From Actinomycetes bacterium (GTDB lineage Bacteria > Actinomycetota > Thermoleophilia > Solirubrobacterales > Solirubrobacteraceae): DNA of 29,493 bases. A program made the position numbers and the translations under genes. Shown in pieces: positions 23,718-29,493 of this stretch (positions are counted from its first letter, which is position 1; the number at the start of each line of letters is the position of its first letter). The notes under the pieces are model-generated. The model saw only the letters and a program-made list of their open reading frames with translations, was not told the origin of the DNA and did no database searches. The DNA lies in NCBI GenBank assembly GCA_023404805.1, contig JAEYAL010000148.1:1-29493 (forward strand). The letters run 5' to 3'.

Positions 23718-24788
23718 CTACTCCATCCCCAGGGGGCCGTCGGCCTCGCCGGTGAGGAACTGGCGCACGAACGGATTCGGCGACTCAAACAGGTCCTTGG
23801 CGGGTCCGGACTCCACGATGCGCCCCTTCCAGAGGACCGCGATGTGCTCCGCGACGCGCTTCGCACTCGCGATGTCGTGCGTGATGACGATGTAGGTGCC
23901 GCCGTTCTCAGCGTGGACCTCCTCGATGAGCTCGCACAGCAGCGCCGTGCGGACCGGGTCGAGGCCCGAGTCCGGTTCGTCGAAGAGGACGATGTCCGGG
24001 TCGAGGACCAGAGCGCGGGCCAGGCCTGCGCGCTTGCGCATACCGCCCGAGAGCTCGTTCGGGTACTTGTCGCGCGCGGGGATCAGACCGACCTCGTTGA
24101 GGCGGCGGTCGACGATCTCCTTGATCTCGCGCTCACCCTTGTCGGTGTGCTGGCGCAGCGGGAACGCGACGTTGTCGTAGAGGTTCATCGATCCGAAGAG
24201 CGCGCCGTCCTGGAACAGGACGCCGAAGCGCTTGCGGAGCTCGAACAGGTCCTCGTCGGGCAGGCTCGGGACCGACTGGCCCTGCACGAGCACGTCGCCC
24301 CGGTCGGGGAACAGCAGGCCGACCATGTGCTTGATGCACACGGACTTGCCCGTGCCCGAGGGCCCGAGGATCATCGAGACGCGGCCCTCGGGGATCGCGA
24401 GATCCAGGCCGCGGAGGATCTTGTTGGAGCCGAACGCCTTGTGGACGCCCTTGAACTCGATCGCGAACGGACCGGTCAGCTCGTGCGTCTCACCACGGTG
24501 GTAGGCGTACTCGTCGGCTTCGAGGAGCGGGTCGGGCTCGCGCACGACGACGCCCTTCTTGTGGGCGGCCGCAGGCGACGTTGCGGCGGCGGCGCCGACC
24601 GGAGCAGCAGCAGCCGCGCCGACAGGCTCGGGCTGCGCCTCGACCTCTTCGAGGAACAGGTCGTCGGCCTCGTCGATGAGGCCGCGGTCGTCCGGCGCGG
24701 CCGGCCGGCGCGGCGGGATCGCGTCGAAGTCTTCCGGGCGCATCGGCTCGAGCGACTCGTCACCTGGGTTGCGTGGCGTCTCGTCCAT
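23718..24788 (-). CDS. MCE-system ABC ATPase (MlaF/Mkl/MceG type)
   Basis: This is a 356-residue cytoplasmic ATPase. A strong Shine-Dalgarno GGAGG lies six bases before the ATG. Residues 1-107 form an unusual acidic, Pro/Ala-rich N-terminal extension with an EADDLFLEEVEA segment. The ABC domain begins near 108 (FAIEFKGVHKAFGSNKIL). Walker A GPSGTGKS is at 142-149, the Q-loop at Q193, the signature LSGGM at 246-250, Walker B DIVLFDE at 265-271 with E271, and the switch histidine at 304. RKRAGLARAL and SGLDPVRTALL are typical of the MlaF/Mkl subfamily. It powers the two MlaE-like permeases encoded just upstream. In mycobacteria one unlinked ATPase serves all mce operons; here the gene is inside the operon. 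Confidence 0.92.
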   Translation of the reverse strand: MDETPRNPGDESLEPMRPEDFDAIPPRRPAAPDDRGLIDEADDLFLEEVEAQPEPVGAAAAAPVGAAAATSPAAAHKKGVVVREPDPLLEADEYAYHRGETHELTGPFAIEFKGVHKAFGSNKILRGLDLAIPEGRVSMILGPSGTGKSVCIKHMVGLLFPDRGDVLVQGQSVPSLPDEDLFELRKRFGVLFQDGALFGSMNLYDNVAFPLRQHTDKGEREIKEIVDRRLNEVGLIPARDKYPNELSGGMRKRAGLARALVLDPDIVLFDEPDSGLDPVRTALLCELIEEVHAENGGTYIVITHDIASAKRVAEHIAVLWKGRIVESGPAKDLFESPNPFVRQFLTGEADGPLGME

Positions 24789-24790
24789 GG

Positions 24791-25609
24791 TCAGCCTCCG
24801 ATCGGGGCTCGCGGGTTGGAACCCCAGAAGACCTGGGTGAGAACCATGCCGATCACGTGCACGAGCACGATGTTCACGGCCATCGATTTAGCAGTCGACG
24901 TGCCAACGCCGACCGGGCCACCACTCGTGTTGTAGCCATAGAAGCAGCCGACCAGGATGATCACGGTGGACATGACCATGGCCTTGGTGAGGCTGAAGAG
25001 CAGGTCGGGCGGGTTCTGGAACTGCCAGAAGAGCTGCAGGTAGCCACCAGAGGACACCTGGCCGAGCTGTTCGACGACGGCGATGTACGAGCCGAAGAAG
25101 CCGGCCGCGACGCCCGCGATGTAGAGGAACGGCAGCACCAGCCAGGCGGCGAGGAGCTTCGTCGAGCAGAGGAAGTTGACGGAGTCGACGCCCATCACCT
25201 CGAGCGCGTCGATCTCTTCGGAGATGCGCATGGCGCCGAGCTCGGCGACGATGCCGGTGCCGACCTTGGCGGCCATCATGTAGCCGAACACGTAGGGGAC
25301 CAGCTCACGCAGGTCGCACCACGCGGTGAACACGGCCGCGTAGGCCGGCGCGCCGACGGCAGAGACGGCCGCGCCGCCCTCGATGCCGCACTGGAGGCCG
25401 ATCGCGAAGATCATCGACACGATCACCGCGCCGGAGCTCACGATCACGAGGCCGGACTGGCGGATCAGCTCGCCGCTGAAGTGGAAGACCCGGAACGTGA
25501 AGATGTTCTTGAGGATCCGCAGCGCGAACTGCACGATCTCGCCGGCGCTCGCCAGCGCTTCGCCGAGCGCCGACTGGTTGAGCCGTCCGCTGAAGCCTGC
25601 CGCGCTCAT
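24791..25609 (-). CDS. MlaE/YrbE-family permease B of the mce operon
   Basis: This is a 272-residue inner-membrane permease. The ATG at 25609 overlaps the stop of the first permease by four bases; a much longer open frame upstream in the same frame is a shadow. An amphipathic N-terminal helix (about 15-45) precedes membrane helices at about 52-75, 87-105, 150-175 and two more to the C-terminus. The cytoplasmic coupling segment that engages the ATPase is LGAMRISEEIDALEVMGVDS (around residues 125-145), a hallmark of MlaE/YrbE. The C-terminus FWGSNPRAPIGG is short and soluble. With the first permease it would form the membrane heterodimer on which the MCE hexamer docks. Two bases separate it from the ATPase gene. 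Confidence 0.92.
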   Translation of the reverse strand: MSAAGFSGRLNQSALGEALASAGEIVQFALRILKNIFTFRVFHFSGELIRQSGLVIVSSGAVIVSMIFAIGLQCGIEGGAAVSAVGAPAYAAVFTAWCDLRELVPYVFGYMMAAKVGTGIVAELGAMRISEEIDALEVMGVDSVNFLCSTKLLAAWLVLPFLYIAGVAAGFFGSYIAVVEQLGQVSSGGYLQLFWQFQNPPDLLFSLTKAMVMSTVIILVGCFYGYNTSGGPVGVGTSTAKSMAVNIVLVHVIGMVLTQVFWGSNPRAPIGG

Positions 25610-26406
25610 CGGAGCACCGCCAGCTCGGGGTGGGTCGCGATGAGCGTCTGCGTGAACACGTAGTTGAACGCGAACACGCCCATGAAGGCGATGACGACGG
25701 CCTGGTTGACGGCGCGGCCGACGCCCTCGGCGCCACCGGAAGCCGTCATGCCCTTGTAACAGCAGACGATCGAGATGATCGCGCCGAACAGCGAGCACTT
25801 GATCAGCGAACCCCACAGGTCGGTGATCGAGGCGTTCGTAAGGAAGGTCGAAAAGAACGGAGCGAGCGGCTCGCCGTTGACGAGCGTCGCGATGATGCCG
25901 CCGGAGACGCCGAAGAGCACGGCGTAGATGTCGAAGAGCGAGGCGACGACCATCAGCGCGAGGAAGCGCGGCACGACGAGGTTCTTGACCGGGTCGACGC
26001 CGAGCACCTGGAGGGCGTCGAGCTCCTCGCGGATCTTGCGCGCGCCGAGGTCGGCGGTCATGGCGGTGCCGGCGACACCGGCGACCACGATCGCGGTCAC
26101 GATCGGCGCGAACTCGCGGATGGCCGCGAGCACGAAGAAGCCGCCGAGGCGGTCCGGCGCGCCGAACAGGTTGAGGAAGTTGATCGCCTGCAGGCCCGGG
26201 GCGCCGAAGTTGACCGCGACCGTCGAGATCAGGAGCGGCAGCCAGCACAGGCGCAGCGCGAACAGGAACTGCCCGACGAACTCCGGGCCGTACGGGTACG
26301 GCGGCCGGATCGCGGACTGAATCGTCCGCGATGTCAGCAGGATCATGTTGCCGACTTCGGCGAACGTCTCCCGGGCAGGAGCGATCGCTCGGCTGACGAC
26401 GCTCAT
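25606..26406 (-). CDS. MlaE/YrbE-family permease A, first gene of the mce operon
   Basis: This is a 266-residue inner-membrane permease. The ATG at 26406 has AAGGG about six bases upstream. The N-terminus is amphipathic, and membrane helices are visible at about 47-70, 83-110, 150-175, 195-215 and 228-250. The coupling segment LGARKIREELDALQVLGVDP (about 120-140) matches the same element of its partner permease and identifies the family. It is the start of an eleven-gene minus-strand operon that ends near 11643. The 190 bases upstream form a divergent intergenic region shared with a plus-strand lipoprotein gene. Confidence 0.92.
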   Translation of the reverse strand: MSVVSRAIAPARETFAEVGNMILLTSRTIQSAIRPPYPYGPEFVGQFLFALRLCWLPLLISTVAVNFGAPGLQAINFLNLFGAPDRLGGFFVLAAIREFAPIVTAIVVAGVAGTAMTADLGARKIREELDALQVLGVDPVKNLVVPRFLALMVVASLFDIYAVLFGVSGGIIATLVNGEPLAPFFSTFLTNASITDLWGSLIKCSLFGAIISIVCCYKGMTASGGAEGVGRAVNQAVVIAFMGVFAFNYVFTQTLIATHPELAVLR

Positions 26407-26596
26407 GCGCCGCCCTTCTGGTTGTGTGCCGCTCGGGTCACCGACCGGGAACAGTACGAGATATCCGACACAGACGTTGCACGACCGCTGTAAGCCCGGC
26501 GCACCGGGAGCGGCAACGGGCCGGAGCGCCGCAGTTGGCGACGCCGGATGTCGGGGTGATGCGAAGGCACGGGCGGGTCAGGGTAGGGTTCGCGCT
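26407..26596. promoter_or_regulatory. divergent control region between the mce operon and a lipoprotein gene
   Basis: On the minus strand a possible -10, TACTGT (26456-26451), lies about 45 bases before the mce operon start, and the operon has a normal Shine-Dalgarno. On the plus strand TAGGGT (26584-26589) lies seven bases before the GTG at 26597. A symmetrical CGAGATATCCG lies at 26457-26467, beside the mce -10, and could be an operator. No clear -35 is visible on either strand. Confidence 0.35.
26584..26589 (+). promoter_or_regulatory. putative -10 element, leaderless start of the lipoprotein gene
   Basis: TAGGGT with exactly seven bases to the GTG at 26597 predicts transcription starting at the codon. 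The surrounding GTAGGGTTC matches the putative riboswitch promoter at 3788-3796. Confidence 0.4.
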
Positions 26597-27226
26597 GTGC
26601 TGCGCAGCTCCCTGCCCATCTCATCACAGTCCCCCGGCGTGGGTGCCGACGGAATCCGACGTACCAAAATCGGGGTGCGACTGGTCACGCTGAGCGCGGT
26701 CGCTGGAGCGTCGTTCACCCTGGGCGCCTGCGGCGTCGCGGAGCCCGAGCCCGATGCTGCGGTCAAACCCGTGCAGCTCGAGGTGTCGCCAGCGAAGTTC
26801 TCGAAGACGAACCAGCTTTCGGGCGACGACGTGGTCCTTTCGATGACCGTCAAGAACGTCGGCGCCAACCCCGCGCCCGAGCTGCTCGTGCAGCTCGAGG
26901 GCAACGAGGAGACGACGCTGGCCTCGGCCGAGGACCCGGGCCGCTTGCGGACCGACAAGGACGATCTGCCCGACCAGGTGCAGCGCGCGGCGTGGTTCGT
27001 CGACGGCTCGCCCGACCGCACGCCGCTCGGCAACAGCACGCTCTACCCGGCGGGCCGCCTCGATCCGGGCCGCACCCGGACGCTGCGCTGGCGGATGAAC
27101 GCCCAGACCGAGGGCGAGCACGAGCTCAAGTACCGCGTCTTCGCGGGCCTCACCGACGCCGCCGCCAAGGCGACCGGCGGCGACGGCCTCACTGGGTCGG
27201 TGCGCGCCACGATCACCGAGAAGTAG
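26597..27226 (+). CDS. small lipoprotein of unknown function
   Basis: This is a 209-residue protein if the GTG at 26597 is used. GTGs at 26639 or 26675 would give shorter, more standard signal peptides and cannot be excluded. A basic segment (IRRTK), a hydrophobic stretch (VTLSAVAGASFTL) and the lipobox LGACG mark an exported lipoprotein. The mature part begins with an acidic EPEPD linker. It then has an immunoglobulin-like beta region with VVLSMTVKNVGANPAPELLVQL, reminiscent of CARDB/DUF11-type domains that form a Cys-less beta sandwich, and a second beta block (RTLRWRMNAQTEGEHELKYRVF). No catalytic residues stand out. It is divergent from the mce operon and shares its control region, so co-regulation is possible but unproven. 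Confidence 0.7.
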   Translation: MLRSSLPISSQSPGVGADGIRRTKIGVRLVTLSAVAGASFTLGACGVAEPEPDAAVKPVQLEVSPAKFSKTNQLSGDDVVLSMTVKNVGANPAPELLVQLEGNEETTLASAEDPGRLRTDKDDLPDQVQRAAWFVDGSPDRTPLGNSTLYPAGRLDPGRTRTLRWRMNAQTEGEHELKYRVFAGLTDAAAKATGGDGLTGSVRATITEK

Positions 27227-27277
27227 CGCGCCTGCAGGGGCTCCTGCCGAACGCCTGTTCCCGTCCGGTGGGCGACG

Positions 27278-27283
27278 TACGAT
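27278..27283 (+). promoter_or_regulatory. putative -10 element, leaderless start of sbcD
   Basis: TACGAT ends six bases before the ATG at 27290, and no Shine-Dalgarno is present in the gap. The geometry predicts a transcript with no leader. A weak -35 (CTGTTC, 27255-27260) has a 17-base spacing. Confidence 0.4.
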
Positions 27284-27289
27284 CGCCCG

Positions 27290-28471
27290 ATGCGTTTGCT
27301 GCACACCGCCGACTGGCACCTGGGCCGCACCCTCCACGGGGCGAGCCTGCTGGATGCGCAGGCCGCGGTGATCGAGCAGCTCGTCGAGCTCACGCGCGCT
27401 GAGCAGCCCGATGCGGTGATCGTCGCGGGCGACGTGTTCGACCGCGCCTACCCCCCGCTCGCGGCCGTCGAGCTGTTCGACGAAGCCGTCACCCAGCTGG
27501 CTGAGACGGGTGTGCCAGTGGTGATCACGAGCGGCAACCACGACTCGGCGATCCGCCTGGGCATGAACGCCCGCGTAGGCGAGGCGGCCGGCGTCCACAT
27601 CCGCACCCGGCTCGACCGGATCGCGTCGGCGATCGAGGTCGAGAGCAAGACCGGCGGGCAGCGTGTGGCCATCTACGGCGTGCCGTACCTCGATCCGCCG
27701 AGCGCGGCGCCGGCGCTTGGCGCGCTCCAGCCTTCACACGCGGGTGTGCTCGGCGCCGCTATGAGCCAGATCGCCGTCGACCGCGATGCGCGGAACGCGG
27801 ATTTCGTCGTCGTCGCGGCCCACGGCGTCGTGGCTGGCGGGCAGGGGGTCGGCGACTCGGGCGGCGGTGTGGAGCGGTCGATCGATGTCGGCGGGGTGGC
27901 AGCCGTCCCGCGGGAGCTCTTCGTGGGCGTCGACTACGTCGCGATGGGACACCTGCACCGGCCGCAGGGGCTCGGCGACCGCGTGCGCTACAGCGGCGCC
28001 CCGCTGGCGTTTTCGTTCGACGAGGCTGGCGACAAGAAGTCCGTCGCGCTCGTCGCGCTCCAGCCTGGGGCGGCGCCGGTCGTCGAGCTGGTCCCGACAC
28101 CGCAGCCGCGGGCGATGGCGAGGCTCCGCGGCACCCTCGAGGAGCTCCTGACCGCCGACGAGCACGCTCCTGCTGAGCGCGCCTGGGTCGAAGCCACCCT
28201 GACGGACCGGCTGCGGCCCAAGCTCGCGATGGAGCAGCTGCGCGGGCGGTTCCCGCACATCCTCAAGCTCGCGCATGAGCCGGCGCGCGACGGCGCAAGC
28301 GCCGATCAGTCCGCCGAGACGTATGGCGAGCGCGTCCGCGGTCGCAGCGAGCTCCAGGTCGCAGAGCGCTTCCTCGCAGAGGTCCGGGGCGGCACGGGCG
28401 CCGACGCGGAGGAGCATGCGCTGCTCCAAGAGGCCTTCGAGGCGTTTGGGCGGGAAGAGGCGCTGCGGTGA
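27290..28471 (+). CDS. sbcD: SbcD/Mre11-type nuclease subunit
   Basis: This is a 393-residue metallophosphoesterase. All metal-binding motifs of the Mre11/SbcD family are present: D8 and H10 in HTADWHLG, D48 in AGDVFD, N83-H84-D85 in GNHD, H178 in AAHG, and H221/H223 in MGHLHRPQ. The C-terminal capping region (about 255-393) is Glu/Ala-rich and ends in a helical AEVRGG...EAFEAFGREEAL segment, which normally contacts the SbcC coiled coil. With SbcC it forms an ATP-dependent nuclease that opens hairpins and processes double-strand ends. The stop overlaps the sbcC GTG (GTGA), giving a classic sbcDC operon. Confidence 0.94.
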   Translation: MRLLHTADWHLGRTLHGASLLDAQAAVIEQLVELTRAEQPDAVIVAGDVFDRAYPPLAAVELFDEAVTQLAETGVPVVITSGNHDSAIRLGMNARVGEAAGVHIRTRLDRIASAIEVESKTGGQRVAIYGVPYLDPPSAAPALGALQPSHAGVLGAAMSQIAVDRDARNADFVVVAAHGVVAGGQGVGDSGGGVERSIDVGGVAAVPRELFVGVDYVAMGHLHRPQGLGDRVRYSGAPLAFSFDEAGDKKSVALVALQPGAAPVVELVPTPQPRAMARLRGTLEELLTADEHAPAERAWVEATLTDRLRPKLAMEQLRGRFPHILKLAHEPARDGASADQSAETYGERVRGRSELQVAERFLAEVRGGTGADAEEHALLQEAFEAFGREEALR

Positions 28472-29493
28472 GGCTGCACCGCCTGTCCGTTGAAGGCATC
28501 GGACCGTACGCAAACCGCCAAGACCTCGATTTCGATGAGCTCACCGCGCAGGGCCTGTTCCTGCTCACCGGTCCGACGGGAGCCGGAAAGACGACCGTGC
28601 TCGACGCGATCGTGTTCGCGCTCTACGGCACGGTCCCGGGAGCACGCGGGGGCGACGGAAAGCGTGAGCGGCGGGCGCGAGAACGCATCGTCAGCGACCT
28701 CCGAGACCTCAACACTAAGCCTGAAGTAGAGCTTGAGTTCACGGTCGCCGGGCGCCGTTTGCTCGTGCGCCGAAGCCCCGATCACACCAGGCCGAAGGCC
28801 CGTGGCGAAGGGCTGACGATGGCCAAGGCGTCGGCGTCGCTGGAAGAGCTCGTCGATGGCATGTGGGTTCCGCGGTCGACCGACTTCTACGAGATCAGCA
28901 CTGAGCTGCAGGACCTCGTCGGCATGAGCGCCGACCAGTTCGCCCAGGTGGTGCTCCTGCCGCAAGGCGAGTTCGCCGGCTTCCTCCGCGCATCGGAGAA
29001 GGACCGCCGCGAAGTGCTCGAGAAGCTGTTCCGCGTCGACCACTACAAGTCGGTGGAGCACTGGCTGCGGGAGCGCGCCGACGAGGCCAAGGCGACGCTC
29101 GCCGATGCGGCAGACCGGTTGGACGGGATCGTCGACCGCCTCGCGGGGGCGATCGGCGCCAGTCCAGACGACGAGGGCGTCCCCCGCCCGGGCGCGACCA
29201 CCGAGGAGGTGCAAGCGTGGGTCGCGGAGCAGCGGACCGCTGCGACGCGCGGGGCCGCTGAGGCCACCGCTGCTGCGGAGGCGGCGGGCAACGCGTTCGC
29301 CGACGCGGACGCGGCGCACGGGCGGCTCGTCGCGGTCGGCGAGCTGGAGACGGCGCTGCGCAGCCGCGAGGTCGCGCTCGAGACCCATGGGGCGCGGATG
29401 CCGAAGGCCACCAAGTGGCTGGAGAGCGTCGCGGGCCCCGAGATCGCCGGCGACGAAGACCGCTGGGCGCCGGCCGCTCGCGAGGCGCGGGCC
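28468..29493 (+). CDS. sbcC: SbcC/Rad50-type ATPase subunit, 3' end cut by the window
   Basis: The first 342 codons are present; the gene runs off the window's end in frame. The GTG at 28468 overlaps the sbcD stop. The N-terminus MRLHRLSVEGIGPY is the typical SbcC start, followed by Walker A GPTGAGKT at 35-42 and the DAIVFALYGTV helix. The Q-loop region is FAQVVLLPQGEFAGFL (about 158-173), a family signature. After about residue 190 the sequence becomes Ala/Glu/Arg-rich heptad-like coiled coil (ERADEAKATLADAADRL), which should lead to the zinc hook beyond the window. As in other SbcC proteins the second half of the ATPase head lies at the far C-terminus and is not visible here. Confidence 0.93.
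   Translation, partial: MRLHRLSVEGIGPYANRQDLDFDELTAQGLFLLTGPTGAGKTTVLDAIVFALYGTVPGARGGDGKRERRARERIVSDLRDLNTKPEVELEFTVAGRRLLVRRSPDHTRPKARGEGLTMAKASASLEELVDGMWVPRSTDFYEISTELQDLVGMSADQFAQVVLLPQGEFAGFLRASEKDRREVLEKLFRVDHYKSVEHWLRERADEAKATLADAADRLDGIVDRLAGAIGASPDDEGVPRPGATTEEVQAWVAEQRTAATRGAAEATAAAEAAGNAFADADAAHGRLVAVGELETALRSREVALETHGARMPKATKWLESVAGPEIAGDEDRWAPAAREARA

Noticed and set aside
25610..26248. Upstream extension of the second MlaE permease frame.
   Set aside because: It overlaps the first permease in another frame and has no membrane helices. The ATG at 25609, with a 4-base overlap, is the normal operon arrangement.
1..29493. Insertion sequences, prophage genes, CRISPR arrays, rRNA and replication origin features.
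   Set aside because: No transposase, integrase, phage structural protein, regularly spaced repeat or origin-type repeat cluster was found on reading both strands.

Overview
This very GC-rich window, with GTG and TTG starts and 4-base ATGA/GTGA operon overlaps, looks like a high-GC actinobacterium. An actinobacterial-type integration host factor, an mce lipid-transport operon carrying its own ATPase, and the general gene style point to the Thermoleophilia (Solirubrobacter/Conexibacter/Patulibacter-like). That placement is inference. The sequence is almost wall-to-wall protein genes. I see no rRNA, tRNA, CRISPR array, insertion sequence or prophage.

Layout. (1) 1-3675, plus strand: the 3' part of an EVE-domain protein, a four-helix membrane protein, a MoxR-type AAA+ ATPase and its CoxE-type VWA partner. 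(2) 3721-6620, plus: a 41-bp palindrome, then a TPP riboswitch controlling a thiamine-precursor ABC importer (ATPase, permease, lipoprotein). (3) 6622-9400, minus: an AlkA-type DNA glycosylase, a small one-helix protein, and a GNAT-fold acyltransferase-like protein. (4) 9427-10755, plus: an alpha-oxoamine synthase that resembles serine palmitoyltransferase, divergent from the acyltransferase across 26 bp. (5) 10756-11493: a long leader and an mIHF-type nucleoid protein, followed by a strong hairpin terminator. (6) 26406 down to 11643, minus: one operon of eleven genes (two MlaE/YrbE permeases, one Mkl/MlaF-type ATPase, six MCE proteins, one RND/MMPL transporter, one small membrane protein). 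(7) 26597-29493, plus: a lipoprotein, sbcD, and the 5' part of sbcC.

How the parts work together. The mce operon encodes a complete ABC-type lipid transporter plus an RND pump. The serine-palmitoyltransferase-like and acyltransferase-like pair could supply the first and the N-acylation steps of ceramide synthesis. If so, the window combines a candidate actinobacterial sphingolipid pathway with a lipid-transport machine, which is the most interesting possibility here. Other notable patterns are TAnnnT -10-like hexamers 6-8 bases before several starts (leaderless transcription), a divergent promoter with overlapping -10 elements, paired C-terminal cysteines in all six MCE proteins, and a riboswitch whose 3' end contains the Shine-Dalgarno of the gene it controls.
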